A stretch of 64,000 bases of DNA from Halorubrum sp. CBA1229 (GCF_003721435.2 NZ_CP054585.1:1240001-1304000); one strand, 5' to 3'. Positions 32,795 through 43,731 are shown, counted from the stretch's first letter. Made by a program: numbers and translations. The notes: a model not told the origin generated them from the sequence alone.

Positions 32795-33060
32795 GTCCTG
32801 ACGGAGTCCCACGCGAGCGAAGCGAGCGTGGGGCAAGTCAGGACGCGGAGCGCCTGCGAGAAGTGAGCGTCCTGACGGAGTCCTGCGCGAGGGAACCGAG
32901 CGCAGGGCACGTCAGGACCGAACGCGGCGGCTGTCGAACGAAGTGAGACAGCCGCAAAGTGAGCGTCCTGACGGAGTCCTGCGCGAGGGAACCGAGCGCA
33001 GGGCACGTCAGGACCGAACGCGGCGGCTGTCGAACGAAGTGAGACAGCCGCAAAGTGAGC
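32795..33060 (-). repeat. Tandem repeats that copy the 3' end of tRNA-Arg
   Basis: Two identical 96-bp units (32869-32964 and 32965-33060) and one diverged 74-bp unit (32795-32868) lie head to tail downstream of tRNA-Arg. Each begins, on the plus strand, with GTCCTGACGGAG, the complement of the tRNA 3' end (33061-33072). Each unit can form an outer stem GTCCTGAC/GTCAGGAC, an inner hairpin CCTGCGC/GCGCAGG, and, in the 96-bp form, a further hairpin CGGCTGTC/GACAGCCG. Confidence 0.9.
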
Positions 33061-33132
33061 GTCCTGACGGAGATTTGAACTCCGGTCCCTGGCTCCGCAA
33101 GCCAAGAGGATAGTCCACTACCCTACCAGGAC
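33060..33132 (-). tRNA. tRNA-Arg (anticodon GCG)
   Basis: A 73-nt cloverleaf on the minus strand. Acceptor GTCCTGG pairs with TCAGGAC, with discriminator G. The D arm contains GGGTAGTGGACTATCC. The anticodon stem TTGGC/GCCAG encloses loop TTGCGGA, giving anticodon GCG (Arg, CGC/CGU codons). The T arm is CGGAG-TTCAAAT-CTCCG. No CCA is encoded and there is no intron. It is immediately followed by the 96-bp tandem repeats. Confidence 0.92.
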
Positions 33133-33422
33133 TCAAATGAACGTACCGCGGTTGAACTTAAGACGGTTACGGTCCGTGAGTCCCGTGGCGGAAGGTCGCA
33201 TGCGACGTGACCCGGCCGGCGTGACCGCGCGGGGATTGCACACCTTTTGTATCGAGGAGACCGATGAACGGGTATGACGGAACCCCGATCCGCGACAGCG
33301 ACGCCGCGGGCCCGACGTGCGACGACGCCCCGGAACGGACCGGCGGCGCGCACGAATCCGGGCGCGAGACCCCCGCAAGGACAACGCTTATCCGCGGACT
33401 CGACAACTCAGGAGGTACGCGT

Positions 33423-34901
33423 ATGGGAGTGATAGAGGACGTCTACGAGGATCTCGACACCGACGTCGAGTTCGAGGAGTTCGAGGCGGCCGTCGAGGAC
33501 AAGGTCGAGCAGATGGGCGGGCTCGCCGACGAGGAGACGGCCGCGATGCTGATCGCCCACGAGCTGCGCGACGAGGAGGCCGACACCATCGCCGACATCG
33601 AGCCGGGGATGAACGACGTGAAGTTCTTGGGGAAGGTGACCTCCATCGGCGAGATCAAGACGTTCGAGCGCGACGAGGAGGACGCCGAGGAGGGCCGCGT
33701 CTGCAACGTCGACGTCGCGGACGCCTCCGGCTCCGTCCGCGTCGCGCTGTGGGACGAGATGGCCGCGGCGGCCGAGGAGCAGCTGGAGGTCGGCCAGGTG
33801 CTCCGCGTTATGGGCCGCCCGAAGGAGGGGTACAGCGGGCTTGAAGTGAGCGCCGACAAGGTCGAGCCCGACGAGGACGCCGAGGTCGACGTGCAGGTGC
33901 TCGACACCTACCGCGTCGAGGACCTCTCGCTCGGCGCCTCCGACGTCGACCTCGTCGGGCAGGTGCTCGACACCGACTCGATCCGCACGTTCGACCGCGA
34001 CGACGGCAGCGAGGGGCGCGTGGCCAACCTCACCGTCGGCGACGAGACGGGTCGGGTGCGCGTCACGCTGTGGGACGACAAGGCCGACCTCGCCGAGGAG
34101 TTCGAGGCCGGCGAGGTCGTCGAGGTGGGGGACGGCTACGTCCGCGAGCGCGACGGCGACCTGGAGCTTCACGTCGGCGACCGCGGCACGGTCGAGCGCG
34201 TCGACGAGGACGTCGAGTACGTGCCCGAAACGACGGACATCGCCGACCTGGAGATCGACGAGGTCGTCGACATCGGGGGCGGCGTCATCGAGACGGATCC
34301 GAAGCGCACGTTCGACCGCGACGACGGCAGCGAGGGGCAGGTGCGGAACGTCCGGATCAAAGACGAGACGGGCGAGATCCGGGTCGCGCTGTGGGGCGAC
34401 AAGGCCGACCGCGAGATCGACTTGGCGGACCGCGTCGTCTTCACTGACGTGGAGATCCAAGACGGCTGGCAGGACGACCTGGAGGCGTCCGCGAACTGGC
34501 GCTCGACGGTCACCGTGCTCGACGAGGAGACGGAGGCGGCGGGCAACGCGGGGACCGACGTGTCCGGGTCCGGCGACGGTTCCGGAAACGGCGACCGCGC
34601 CGCGAGCGACACCGGACTCGGCGCCTTCGCCGAGGACGGACAGAAGGCGGCGACCGAGGCCGTCTCCGGCGGGACCGGCGGAGAGGAGAGCGCCGGATCC
34701 GGCGGCGCGGCGACCGCGACGGCGACCGCGGAGGAGATCGAGTTCACGGGCACCGTCGTGCAGACCGGCGACCCCGTCGTGTTGGACGACGGCCAGCAGA
34801 CGAAAAGCGTCGAGACCGACGCGAGCCTCCGACTGGGCGAGGAAGTCACCGTCCGGGGCACCGAGCGCGACGGGACGATCCACGCGGACGACGTGTTCTA
34901 G
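33423..34901 (+). CDS. rpa2: Replication protein A, RPA2 type, three OB folds
   Basis: A 492-residue ssDNA-binding protein, the essential RPA of haloarchaea. A helical N-terminus (residues 1-55) is followed by three similar OB folds, at about 65-160, 175-265 and 285-375. Each has a KTFERD- or RTFDRDDGSEG-type strand followed by VRVALWDE/VRVTLWDD/IRVALWGD. A flexible acidic Gly/Ser-rich linker (about 395-435) leads to a short C-terminal OB-like piece (EFTGTVVQTGD, LGEEVTVRGTERDG). I set the start at the ATG at 33423 (MGVIEDVYEDL); the upstream in-frame ATG at 33264 adds 53 unconserved residues. Confidence 0.92.
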   Translation: MGVIEDVYEDLDTDVEFEEFEAAVEDKVEQMGGLADEETAAMLIAHELRDEEADTIADIEPGMNDVKFLGKVTSIGEIKTFERDEEDAEEGRVCNVDVADASGSVRVALWDEMAAAAEEQLEVGQVLRVMGRPKEGYSGLEVSADKVEPDEDAEVDVQVLDTYRVEDLSLGASDVDLVGQVLDTDSIRTFDRDDGSEGRVANLTVGDETGRVRVTLWDDKADLAEEFEAGEVVEVGDGYVRERDGDLELHVGDRGTVERVDEDVEYVPETTDIADLEIDEVVDIGGGVIETDPKRTFDRDDGSEGQVRNVRIKDETGEIRVALWGDKADREIDLADRVVFTDVEIQDGWQDDLEASANWRSTVTVLDEETEAAGNAGTDVSGSGDGSGNGDRAASDTGLGAFAEDGQKAATEAVSGGTGGEESAGSGGAATATATAEEIEFTGTVVQTGDPVVLDDGQQTKSVETDASLRLGEEVTVRGTERDGTIHADDVF

Positions 34902-35072
34902 TCGCCGCGAGCGGCGTGGAGCCGACTGCCACGGCGTCTGGAGACGGCGAGCAGTTCGCGACGCGGGGACCGAACCGGACAGCGAGCCGTCGAGTAGCCG
35001 CGACGCCAGCGCTCGGGCGCGGAGACGGCGGTAACGGAAAGCGTTATACGGTACACGGACGCGACTGTGTGT

Positions 35073-35504
35073 ATGAGTGTCGAGTTGCCGTTCGCGCCGG
35101 TCGACGGGATTATCCGGCGGAACGCCGGGGAGCTCCGCGTCAGCGCCGACGCCGCCGAGGAGTTGGCGCGTCGCATCCAGTCGCACGGCGCGGAGCTGGC
35201 GATCGACGCGGCCGAGCGAGCAACCGAGGACGGCCGGAAGACCCTGATGGCGTCGGACTTCGGCGTCGAACAGGTGATCGCCCGCGAGGAGCTCACCCTC
35301 CCCGTCGCGCCCATCGACCGGATCGCGCGGCTCCGGATCGACGACCGATACCGCGTCGGGGTCGACGCGCGGATCGCGCTGGCCGACATCTTGGAGGACT
35401 ACGCCGACAACGTCGCGAGCGCGGCCGCGACGCTGGCGCGACACGCCGACCGGCGGACCGTACAGGCCGAGGACATCGAGACGTACTTCGCGCTGTTCGA
35501 GTAG
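35073..35504 (+). CDS. hstA: Archaeal histone, fused doublet
   Basis: A 143-residue protein with two histone folds joined head to tail, as in other haloarchaea. Fold 1 is at residues about 1-68 (LPFAPVDGIIRRNAG to DFGVEQVIA), fold 2 at about 75-143 (LPVAPIDRIARLR to DIETYFALFE). It is strongly acidic, unlike the basic histones of thermophiles. A TATA-like GTTATACGG lies 22-30 bp before the ATG, so it is probably leaderless. The deacetylase gene begins on the very next base. Halobacterial histone behaves more like a transcription regulator than a packaging protein, according to published work on HpyA. Confidence 0.9.
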   Translation: MSVELPFAPVDGIIRRNAGELRVSADAAEELARRIQSHGAELAIDAAERATEDGRKTLMASDFGVEQVIAREELTLPVAPIDRIARLRIDDRYRVGVDARIALADILEDYADNVASAAATLARHADRRTVQAEDIETYFALFE

Positions 35505-36509
35505 ATGCAGTTCGGCTACAGCGAGCGGTGTCTCGCGCACGACACGGGGGAACGGCACCCGGAGAACCCCGACCGACTGCGCGCGATCCGCCGCGGACTC
35601 GCCAAGCGGCACGGGGTCGAGTACACCGAGGCGGACCCGGCGACCCGCGAGGAGGTCGTCGCGGTCCACGACGAGGAGTACGTGGACGAGCTCGAGACGT
35701 TCGTCGACGACGGCGGCGGGAGCTGGGACCCCGACACCGTCGCGAGCGAGGGGACGTGGGACGCCGCGCTCACCGCCGCCGGCCTCGCACAGTGGGCGGC
35801 CCGGTCGGCGCTCGACGGGGCCGAGGGCCGGAACACCCCCTTCGCGCTCGGCCGCCCGCCGGGGCACCACGCGGTGCCCGACGACGCCATGGGGTTCTGC
35901 TTCTTCAACAACGCCGCCGTCGCGGCCCAGACCGTCCTCGATTCGGGCGACGCCGACCGGGTCGCGATCTTCGACTGGGACGTCCACCACGGGAACGGCA
36001 CCCAAGACGTGTTCTACGACCGGGGCGACGTGCTCTACTCGTCGCTCCACGAGGACGGCCTCTACCCGGACACCGGCGACTTGGAGGAGATCGGCCGCGA
36101 CGACGGAGAGGGGACCACGGTGAACCTCCCGCTGGCCGCCGGCGCCGGCGACGCCGACTACCGGTACGCCATCGACGAGGCGATTGCGCCGGCGATCGAC
36201 CGGTTCGACCCCGACCTGCTGATCGTCTCCGCCGGGTTCGACGCCCACCGCCACGACCCGATCTCGCGGATGCGTGTCTCCTCGGAGGGGTACGCGATGA
36301 TGACCGACCAGGTCAGGTCGATCGCGGACGACGTCGACGCCGCCGACGCCTACGTGCTGGAGGGCGGGTACGGGCTCGACACCCTCGCCGACGGCGTCTC
36401 GATGGTCCACGAGACGTACGACGGACGGACGCCGGTCACCGACGACGAGGAGCCGGACGCGGAGACGGAGTCGCTGGTGGCGGAGCTCCGGGACTTGCTC
36501 GACCTGTAG
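35505..36509 (+). CDS. hdaI: Histone deacetylase-family protein
   Basis: A 334-residue class-II-like deacetylase of protein lysine residues or small acetyl compounds. The active-site residues are present: GRPPGHH with His121-His122, DWDVHHGNGTQ with metal ligands Asp159 and His161, SAGFDAHRHDP for the third ligand, and LEGGYGLD with the transition-state Tyr. The ATG at 35505 touches the histone stop (35502-35504), so the two genes should be expressed together. The tail is acidic. Confidence 0.9.
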   Translation: MQFGYSERCLAHDTGERHPENPDRLRAIRRGLAKRHGVEYTEADPATREEVVAVHDEEYVDELETFVDDGGGSWDPDTVASEGTWDAALTAAGLAQWAARSALDGAEGRNTPFALGRPPGHHAVPDDAMGFCFFNNAAVAAQTVLDSGDADRVAIFDWDVHHGNGTQDVFYDRGDVLYSSLHEDGLYPDTGDLEEIGRDDGEGTTVNLPLAAGAGDADYRYAIDEAIAPAIDRFDPDLLIVSAGFDAHRHDPISRMRVSSEGYAMMTDQVRSIADDVDAADAYVLEGGYGLDTLADGVSMVHETYDGRTPVTDDEEPDAETESLVAELRDLLDL

Positions 36510-36616
36510 AGAGCGAGACGATCCCCCGGAGCCGGTCGAACGGTGACGGGCGACCGAGAGACGCACTCGACGAGCCGGCCGCTACGCTCGTCACTCGTCG
36601 AGTTGTCGACAGAAAA

Positions 36617-36638
36617 CGCCCGGAGCGGGATTTGAACC
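36617..36638 (-). pseudogene. Fragment of tRNA-Asp 3' end (22 nt)
   Basis: Bases 36617-36638 match the first 22 bases, read on the plus strand, of the tRNA-Asp gene at 36748. That is the acceptor 3' strand and most of the T arm. The preceding GTCGACAGAA is also shared (36606 and 36738). The copy is therefore a direct repeat about 132 bp from the intact gene, on its 3' side, as left by integration or duplication at a tRNA. Confidence 0.8.
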
Positions 36639-36747
36639 TCGGTCGTTCCGCTCGCTTCACTCGCTCCACTCCCTGATTCAAACCCCCAGCGAGCGTTCGT
36701 CGACTCCGGTACGGCTCGCTACGCTCGCCGATCGGAGTCGACAGAAG

Positions 36748-36820
36748 CGCCCGGAGCGGGATTTGAACCCGCGTCACGACCGTGACAGGGTCGTATGATG
36801 GGCCACTACACCATCCGGGC
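36748..36820 (-). tRNA. tRNA-Asp (anticodon GTC)
   Basis: A 73-nt cloverleaf. Acceptor GCCCGGA pairs with TCCGGGC, with discriminator G. Anticodon stem CGACC/GGTCG, loop CTGTCAC, anticodon GTC. T arm GCGGG-TTCAAAT-CCCGC. Identical to the copy 102 bp away at 36850. Confidence 0.95.
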
Positions 36821-36849
36821 AAACAGCGACAACGCCCCGAAACAGGGGA

Positions 36850-36922
36850 CGCCCGGAGCGGGATTTGAACCCGCGTCACGACCGTGACAGGGTCGTATGA
36901 TGGGCCACTACACCATCCGGGC
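36850..36922 (-). tRNA. tRNA-Asp (anticodon GTC), second identical copy
   Basis: Identical in all 73 positions to the gene at 36748, on the same strand, with 29 bp between them. The upstream (5') flank at 36923-36960 should hold the promoter. The pair is probably transcribed together. Confidence 0.95.
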
Positions 36923-37182
36923 TTGTCGCACTCATTCGTACCCCTGTCTGGCAAATAAGGCTTGTCATCGCCGGCGACGGTGGGGACGGGTGACAGGGGA
37001 AGACGATCGGTGTCACCGCCGATCGCGGCGGTAGCCTTTTGTATAATACCCGCATGAGTGTGAATATCGTACGCCCGTCGTCGTGAGCCGCGCGCGGCGG
37101 GGGCGGTTGGCAAGTCTTATGCCGTTGGCGCATATAGCGATCTGTAGTATCTCGTGATAGCTTCTTTCAATAACCACCACCC

Positions 37183-37410
37183 ATGGTAGACGTAAGCCAA
37201 CACGAACTCGTCCCGGACCACGTCTTGCTCGACGCCGACGAGATCGACGAGGTCCTGGCCGAGTACGACGTGAAGCGGACGAACCTACCGAAGATCAAAC
37301 GCACGGATCCCGCGCTCCCCGACGAGGCCGAGGTCGGCGACGTGGTGAAGATCGTTCGAAACTCTCGCACGACAGAGGAAGCGGTCGTGTACCGACTAGT
37401 CGTCTCATGA
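37183..37410 (+). CDS. rpoH: RNA polymerase subunit H (Rpo5)
   Basis: A 75-residue archaeal subunit [36 protein letters not shown] and [24 protein letters not shown] are the family core. First gene of the polymerase operon. TATA-like CATATAGCG at 37131-37139 lies about 45 bp upstream. The stop overlaps the rpoB2 start by ATGA (37407-37410). Confidence 0.97.
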   Translation: MVDVSQHELVPDHVLLDADEIDEVLAEYDVKRTNLPKIKRTDPALPDEAEVGDVVKIVRNSRTTEEAVVYRLVVS

Positions 37411-38972
37411 ACAGGCAAGACCGACGCGTGGTCTCACGCGAATACTTCTCGGACGAACGGCTCGCCGAACACCACTTCCGCTCGTTCAACAACTTCCTGG
37501 ACCGCGGCATGCAGGAGGTCGTCGACGAGAAGGAGACGATCGAGACCGACATCGGCGACAAGGAGGGACAAGAGCCCGTCTACGTCGAGCTCGGCGACGT
37601 GCGGATGGTCACCCCGCGCGTCCGCGAGGCCGACGGCTCCGAGGAGCTGCTGTACCCCCAGGAGGCCCGTCTCCGGAACATCACCTACTCGGCGCCCGTC
37701 TTCATGGAGATGTCCATCGTGCGCGGCGGCGAGGACGAGCCCGAACAGGTCGTCGACACGACCGAGACGAAGGTCGGCCGGATGCCGATCATGGTCGGCT
37801 CGGACAAGTGTAACATGGCCGGCTTCTCCGACGAGGAGCTCATCGATATCGGCGAGGACCCCGTCGACCCCGGCGGCTACTTCATCGTCAACGGCTCCGA
37901 GCGCGTGCTGATGACCTCGGAGGACCTGGCGCCGAACAAGATCCTCGCGGAGTACGACTCGAAGTACGGCGACGAGATCCAAGTTGCCAAGACGTTCTCC
38001 CAGCGCCGCGGCTACCGCGCGCTGGTGCTGTGCGAGCGCAACCGCGAGGGACTGCTCGAAGTGTCGTTCCCGTCCGTCTCGGGCTCGATCGACTTCGTGA
38101 CGCTCGTCCGCGCGCTCGGCCTCGAATCGGACGAGGAGATCGTCCACCGCGTCTCGGACGACCCCGAGATCGTGAAGTTCATGCTGGAGAACTTAGAGGA
38201 GGCGGAGGTGCAGACGACCGAGGAGGCCATCGAGACCCTCGGCGAGCGCGTCGCCTCCGGCCAGGGCAAGAACTACCAGCTCAAGCGGGCGAACTACGTC
38301 ATCGACCGCTACCTCCTGCCGCACCTCCACGAGGAGGGCGTCGAGGAGGAGGACGTGCGGATCAACAAGGCGTACTACCTCTGCCGGATGGCCGAGGCGT
38401 GCTTCGAGCTCGCCTTAGACCGCCGCGAGTCCGACGACAAGGACCACTACGCCAACAAGCGCCTGAAGGTCTCCGGCGACCTGATGCGCGACCTGTTCCG
38501 GACCGCCCTGAACAAGCTGGCGCGCGACGTGAAGTACCAGCTGGAGCGCGCGAACATGCGGAACCGGCAGCTCACCGTCAACACGGTCGTCCGCTCCGAC
38601 GTGCTGACCGAGCGGCTCGAACACCCGATCGCGACGGGCAACTGGGTCGGCGGCCGCTCGGGCGTCTCCCAGCTCGTCGACCGGACGGACTACATGGGCG
38701 TGCTCTCGCACCTGCGGCGCCTGCGCTCGCCGCTGTCGCGGTCGCAGCCGCACTTCGAGGCGCGGGACCTCCACGCGACCCAGTGGGGTCGCATCTGTCC
38801 CTCCGAGACCCCGGAGGGGCCGAACTGCGGGCTCGTGAAGAACTTCGCGCAGTCGATGGAGCTGTCGCAGACGGTCGAGGACGAACAGGGGCTGAAACGA
38901 GAACTGGCGTCGATGGGTGTCGAGGGGATCCCCGGCATCGAGGGCGTCGAACGACAGACGGCGGACGACTAA
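37407..38972 (+). CDS. rpoB2: RNA polymerase subunit B'' (Rpo2 N-terminal half)
   Basis: A 521-residue N-terminal half of the split beta-like subunit: protrusion, lobe and fork regions. Family blocks are [42 protein letters not shown] and the fork [39 protein letters not shown] (residues about 440-490). The split from B' is normal in haloarchaea and methanogens. It is coupled to rpoH by ATGA and followed one base after its stop by rpoB1. Confidence 0.97.
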   Translation: MNRQDRRVVSREYFSDERLAEHHFRSFNNFLDRGMQEVVDEKETIETDIGDKEGQEPVYVELGDVRMVTPRVREADGSEELLYPQEARLRNITYSAPVFMEMSIVRGGEDEPEQVVDTTETKVGRMPIMVGSDKCNMAGFSDEELIDIGEDPVDPGGYFIVNGSERVLMTSEDLAPNKILAEYDSKYGDEIQVAKTFSQRRGYRALVLCERNREGLLEVSFPSVSGSIDFVTLVRALGLESDEEIVHRVSDDPEIVKFMLENLEEAEVQTTEEAIETLGERVASGQGKNYQLKRANYVIDRYLLPHLHEEGVEEEDVRINKAYYLCRMAEACFELALDRRESDDKDHYANKRLKVSGDLMRDLFRTALNKLARDVKYQLERANMRNRQLTVNTVVRSDVLTERLEHPIATGNWVGGRSGVSQLVDRTDYMGVLSHLRRLRSPLSRSQPHFEARDLHATQWGRICPSETPEGPNCGLVKNFAQSMELSQTVEDEQGLKRELASMGVEGIPGIEGVERQTADD

Positions 38973-38973
38973 T

Positions 38974-40803
38974 ATGGCTCAGGCAGAACGCGAAGCGAAG
39001 GTGTACGTCAACGGGAGCCTCGTCGGGACCCATCCGGACCCCGAGGCCCTCGCCGAACAGATCCGCGAGGCGCGCCGCCGAGGCGACGTCTCCGACATGG
39101 TGAACGTCTCGGTCAGAGACCGGACCCAGGAAGTGATCGTCAACGCGGACGCGGGGCGGGCCCGCCGACCGCTGATCGTCGTCGAGAACGGCGAGCCCCT
39201 GCTGGGCGACGAGGAGATCGGGGCGCTCGAGCGCGACGACATCGAGTTCGAGGACCTCATCGACCGCGGCTACGTCGAGTTCATCGACGCCGAGGAGGAG
39301 GAGGACATCCTCGTCGCCGTCGACGAGGAGGATGTGACCGAGGACCACACGCACCTCGAGATCGACCCGCAGCTCGTGTTCGGTATCGGCGCGGGGATGA
39401 TCCCGTACCCCGAGCACAACGCGAGTCCCCGCATTACGATGGGCGCGGGGATGATGAAGCAGTCGCTCGGCCTCCCCTCCGCCAACTACCGGATCCGGCC
39501 GGACACGCGCCAACACCTGCTGCACTACCCGCAGCTGGCGATGGTGAAGACGCAGACGTCCGACCAGATCAGCTTCGACAAGCGGCCGGCGGCCCAGAAC
39601 TTCGTCGTCGCCGTGATGTCCTACGAGGGGTTCAACATCGAGGACGCGCTGGTGATGAACCAGGGCTCCGTCGACCGCGCGCTCACCCGCTCGCACTTCT
39701 TCCGGACCTACGAGGGCGAGGAGCGCCGGTATCCCGGTGGCCAGGAGGACCGCTTCGAGATCCCCGACCAGGACGTGCGCGGCGCACGCGGCGAGGACGC
39801 GTACACCCACCTCGACGAGGACGGCCTCGTCAACCCGGAGACGAAGGTGGACGAGTCCTCGGTGCTGCTCGGCAAGACCAGCCCGCCGCGCTTCCTGGAA
39901 GAGCCCGACGACATGGGCGGGCTCTCCCCGCAGAAGCGCCGGGAGACGAGCGTGACGATGCGCTCGGGCGAGTCGGGCGTCGTCGACACGGTGACGCTGA
40001 TGGAGGGCGAGGACGGCTCCAAGCTCTCGAAGGTGAAGGTGCGCGACCAGCGGGTCCCCGAGCTGGGCGACAAGTTCGCGTCCCGGCACGGCCAGAAGGG
40101 CGTCGTCGGCCACCTCGCCCCGCAGGAGGACATGCCGTTCACCGAGGAGGGGGTCGTCCCCGACCTCGTGATGAACCCGCACGCGCTTCCGTCGCGGATG
40201 ACGGTCGGCCACGTGCTGGAGATGCTCGGCGGCAAGGTCGGCTCGCTGCGCGGCTCGCGGGTCGACGGCACGCCGTTCCAGGGCGAAGACGAGGAGGAGC
40301 TCCGGAGCGGGCTCGAGGAGCACGGGTTCAAGTCCTCCGGCAAGGAGGTCATGTACTCCGGCGTCACCGGCGAGAAGATCGACGCGGAGATCTTCGTCGG
40401 GACGATCTTCTACCACAAGCTGTACCACATGGTGTCGAACAAGCTCCACGCCCGCTCGCGCGGGCCGGTTCAGGTGCTCACGCGCCAGCCGACCGAGGGG
40501 CGGGCCCGCGAGGGCGGCCTGCGCGTCGGGGAGATGGAGCGCGACACGATCATCGGCCACGGCGCGTCGATGGTGCTCAACGAGCGGCTCTTGGAGTCCT
40601 CGGACGCCGAGACCGTCCACGTCTCCGCTGAGACGGGGCTCGTCGCCGTCGAGGACCGCGAACAGCGCCGCGTGTACGACCCGGTCACGGGCGACGAAGA
40701 CGACATCCACGAGCTCGAGGTGAGCTACGCGTTCAAGCTCCTCCTCGACGAGATGATCGCGCTCGGCATCCGACCGAGACTCGAACTGGAGGACGCTATT
40801 TAA
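38974..40803 (+). CDS. rpoB1: RNA polymerase subunit B' (Rpo2 C-terminal half)
   Basis: A 609-residue C-terminal half of the split B subunit. It carries the hybrid-binding and wall domains and the C-terminal clamp. Visible blocks include [47 protein letters not shown] and the C-terminal region ending [19 protein letters not shown]. Start ATG at 38974 ([11 protein letters not shown]), one base after the rpoB2 stop; the longer frame upstream is a shadow of rpoB2. The rpoA1 ATG follows the stop directly. Confidence 0.97.
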   Translation: MAQAEREAKVYVNGSLVGTHPDPEALAEQIREARRRGDVSDMVNVSVRDRTQEVIVNADAGRARRPLIVVENGEPLLGDEEIGALERDDIEFEDLIDRGYVEFIDAEEEEDILVAVDEEDVTEDHTHLEIDPQLVFGIGAGMIPYPEHNASPRITMGAGMMKQSLGLPSANYRIRPDTRQHLLHYPQLAMVKTQTSDQISFDKRPAAQNFVVAVMSYEGFNIEDALVMNQGSVDRALTRSHFFRTYEGEERRYPGGQEDRFEIPDQDVRGARGEDAYTHLDEDGLVNPETKVDESSVLLGKTSPPRFLEEPDDMGGLSPQKRRETSVTMRSGESGVVDTVTLMEGEDGSKLSKVKVRDQRVPELGDKFASRHGQKGVVGHLAPQEDMPFTEEGVVPDLVMNPHALPSRMTVGHVLEMLGGKVGSLRGSRVDGTPFQGEDEEELRSGLEEHGFKSSGKEVMYSGVTGEKIDAEIFVGTIFYHKLYHMVSNKLHARSRGPVQVLTRQPTEGRAREGGLRVGEMERDTIIGHGASMVLNERLLESSDAETVHVSAETGLVAVEDREQRRVYDPVTGDEDDIHELEVSYAFKLLLDEMIALGIRPRLELEDAI

Positions 40804-43731
40804 ATGTCAATGCAAACACCGAAAGTGCTCGGCGGCATCGACTTCGGCCTCATGGACCCGGAGACGTACCGGGACATGTCGGCGACGAAGGTGATCACGG
40901 CCGACACGTACGACGACGACGGCTACCCGATCGACATGGGGCTGATGGACCCGCGGCTCGGCGTCATCGACCCCGGCCTGGAGTGTCGGACCTGCGGCGC
41001 CCACTCCGGCTCCTGTAACGGCCACTTCGGCCACATCGAGCTGGCCGCGCCCGTCATCCACGTGGGCTTCACGAAGCTCATCCGGCGGCTGCTCCGCTCG
41101 ACGTGCCGCGAGTGCGGCCGGCTCGCCTTAGACGAGGCGCAGCGCGACGAGTTCCGCGACCGCTACGAGCGAGCGAAGGAGCTCGGCGACGACGAGCACG
41201 ACGTGCTGAAGGCCGCCGTCCGGCAGGCCCGGAAGGCGTCGACCTGCCCGTTCTGCGGCGAGCCGCAGGCGGACATCAAACACGAGAAGCCGACCACGTA
41301 CTACGAGGTCCAGGACGTGCTCTCGGGCGACTACTCCGAGCGCATCGCGGCCGCGATGCAGCCCGACGAGGAGGAGGACGACCCGGGCACCTCGCCGCAG
41401 GAGCTCGCCGAGAAGACCGACATCGCCCTCGACCGGATCAACGAGATCATGGCCGGCGAGTTCCGCCCGCGCAAGGAGGACCGGCGCGCTATCGAGAAGG
41501 CGCTCGACGTCGACCTCACGGAGGAGGACATGAACAAGCTGATGCCCTCGGACATCCGCGACTGGTTCGAGGACATCCCGGACGAGGACCTCGAGGTCCT
41601 CGGTATCGACGCGGAGGACTCCCGGCCGGAGTGGATGATCCTGACGGTCCTCCCCGTCCCGCCGGTGACCACGCGCCCCTCCATCACGCTCGACAACGGC
41701 CAGCGCTCCGAGGACGACCTCACGCACAAGCTGGTCGACATCATCCGGATCAACCAGCGGTTCATGGAGAACCGCGAGGCGGGCGCCCCGCAGCTGATCA
41801 TCGAGGACCTCTGGGAGCTGCTCCAGTACCACGTCACCACGTTCGTCGACAACGAGATCAGCGGGACGCCGCCGGCGCGGCACCGCTCCGGTCGTCCCCT
41901 CAAGACCCTCAGCCAGCGGCTGAAGGGGAAGGAAGGCCGCTTCCGCGGCTCGCTGTCGGGGAAGCGCGTCAACTTCTCCGCCCGGACCGTCATCTCGCCG
42001 GACCCGACCCTCTCGCTGAACGAGGTCGGCGTGCCGGACCGCGTCGCCAAGGAGATGACCCAGACACTCAACGTCACCGAGCGCAACGTCGAGGAGGCGC
42101 GGCAGTACGTCCGGAACGGCCCGGAGGCCCACCCCGGCGCGAACTACGTGCGTCGTCCCGACGGACGTCGTCTGAAGGTGACCGAGAAGAACTGCGAGGA
42201 GCTCGCCGAGAAGGTCGAGGCCGACTGGGAGGTCAACCGCCACCTCGTCGACGGCGACATCGTGATCTTCAACCGGCAGCCCTCGCTGCACCGGATGTCC
42301 ATCATGGCCCACGAGGTCGTGGTGATGCCGTACAAGACGTTCCGGCTCAACACCGTCGTCTGCCCGCCGTACAACGCCGACTTCGACGGCGACGAGATGA
42401 ACATGCACGCGCTCCAGAACGAGGAGGCCCGCGCCGAGGCGCGCGTCCTCATGCGCGTGCAAGAGCAGATCCTCTCGCCGCGGTTCGGCGGGAACATCAT
42501 CGGCGCGATCCAGGACCACATCTCCGGGACGTACCTGCTCACGCACTCGAACCCCGAGTTCACCGAGACGCAGGCGCTCGACCTGCTCCGGGCGACGCGG
42601 GTGGACGAGCTGCCCGAGGCCGACGGCGTCGACGACGACGGCCGCGACTACTGGACCGGCCGGACGCTGTTCTCCGAGCTGCTGCCCGACGACCTCACGC
42701 TGCACTTCTCGTCGTCGACCGGCGACGACGTCGTCATCGAGAACGGCCAGCTGATCGAGGGGACGATCGACGAGGACGCCGTCGGGGCGTTCGGCGGCGA
42801 GGTCGTCGACACCCTCACCAAGGAGTACGGCGAGACGCGCTCGCGCGTGTTCATCAACGAGATCGCGTCGCTGGCGATGCGCGCGATCATGCACTTCGGC
42901 TTCTCGATCGGGATCGACGACGAGTCGATCCCGCCGGAGGCCGAAGAGCAGGTCGACGACGCGATCGAGAGCGCCTACGACCGCGTTCAGGAGCTGATCT
43001 CGACGTACGAGGCCGGCGAGTTGGAGTCGCTGCCGGGCCGCGGCGTCGACGAGACGCTCGAGATGAAGATCATGCAGACGCTCGGGAAGGCCCGCGACTC
43101 GGCCGGGGAGATCGCCGACCAGCACTTCGGCGACGACAACCCGGCGGTCGTGATGGCCCGCTCCGGCGCGCGTGGCTCGATGCTGAACCTCACGCAGATG
43201 GCCGGCTCCGTCGGCCAGCAGGCGGTCCGCGGCGAGCGGATCAACCGCGGCTACGAGGACCGGACACTCTCTCACTACAAGGAGAACGACCTCTCCGCGG
43301 AGGCGCACGGCTTCGTGGAGAACTCCTACCGCGGCGGGCTCACGCCCGAGGAGTTCTTCTTCCACGCGATGGGCGGCCGCGAGGGGCTGGTCGACACGGC
43401 GGTCCGGACCTCCAAGTCCGGCTACCTGCAGCGCCGTCTCATCAACGCGCTCTCCGAGCTCGAGGCGCAGTACGACGGCACGGTCCGAGACACCTCGGGT
43501 CGGATCGTCCAGTTCGAGTTCGGCGAGGACGGCACCTCGCCGGTGAAGGTCTCCTCGGGCGAGGGCGACGGCATCGACGTCGACGACATCGTCGACCGCG
43601 TCGTCGACTCCGAGTTCGAGTCCGACGACGAGAAGGAGCGGTTCCTCGGCGAGCGTTCGCCGCCGACGAACCTGTCGGAACACGCCGGACCGGGCCTGAA
43701 CAAGGCCTCGGGGGTGGAGTCGGATGACTGA
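40804..43731 (+). CDS. rpoA1: RNA polymerase subunit A' (Rpo1 N-terminal part)
   Basis: A 975-residue catalytic subunit. The N-terminal zinc site is [17 protein letters not shown] (about residues 61-77), with a second site CRECGR...CPFCGEP. The absolutely conserved Mg-binding loop [10 protein letters not shown] is at residues 524-533. The switch and bridge-helix region includes [19 protein letters not shown]. The protein ends where archaeal A is normally split. Its last codons overlap rpoA2 by 8 bp. Confidence 0.98.
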   Translation: MSMQTPKVLGGIDFGLMDPETYRDMSATKVITADTYDDDGYPIDMGLMDPRLGVIDPGLECRTCGAHSGSCNGHFGHIELAAPVIHVGFTKLIRRLLRSTCRECGRLALDEAQRDEFRDRYERAKELGDDEHDVLKAAVRQARKASTCPFCGEPQADIKHEKPTTYYEVQDVLSGDYSERIAAAMQPDEEEDDPGTSPQELAEKTDIALDRINEIMAGEFRPRKEDRRAIEKALDVDLTEEDMNKLMPSDIRDWFEDIPDEDLEVLGIDAEDSRPEWMILTVLPVPPVTTRPSITLDNGQRSEDDLTHKLVDIIRINQRFMENREAGAPQLIIEDLWELLQYHVTTFVDNEISGTPPARHRSGRPLKTLSQRLKGKEGRFRGSLSGKRVNFSARTVISPDPTLSLNEVGVPDRVAKEMTQTLNVTERNVEEARQYVRNGPEAHPGANYVRRPDGRRLKVTEKNCEELAEKVEADWEVNRHLVDGDIVIFNRQPSLHRMSIMAHEVVVMPYKTFRLNTVVCPPYNADFDGDEMNMHALQNEEARAEARVLMRVQEQILSPRFGGNIIGAIQDHISGTYLLTHSNPEFTETQALDLLRATRVDELPEADGVDDDGRDYWTGRTLFSELLPDDLTLHFSSSTGDDVVIENGQLIEGTIDEDAVGAFGGEVVDTLTKEYGETRSRVFINEIASLAMRAIMHFGFSIGIDDESIPPEAEEQVDDAIESAYDRVQELISTYEAGELESLPGRGVDETLEMKIMQTLGKARDSAGEIADQHFGDDNPAVVMARSGARGSMLNLTQMAGSVGQQAVRGERINRGYEDRTLSHYKENDLSAEAHGFVENSYRGGLTPEEFFFHAMGGREGLVDTAVRTSKSGYLQRRLINALSELEAQYDGTVRDTSGRIVQFEFGEDGTSPVKVSSGEGDGIDVDDIVDRVVDSEFESDDEKERFLGERSPPTNLSEHAGPGLNKASGVESDD

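Noticed and set aside
32795-33060. CRISPR array
   Set aside because: The 96-bp and 74-bp units are contiguous, with no unique spacers of regular length, and no cas genes are nearby.
32647-33105. A minus-strand reading frame with 32-residue repeats
   Set aside because: The repeats are the translation of the 96-bp DNA repeats, and the frame overlaps tRNA-Arg. A repeat length divisible by three is enough to explain it.
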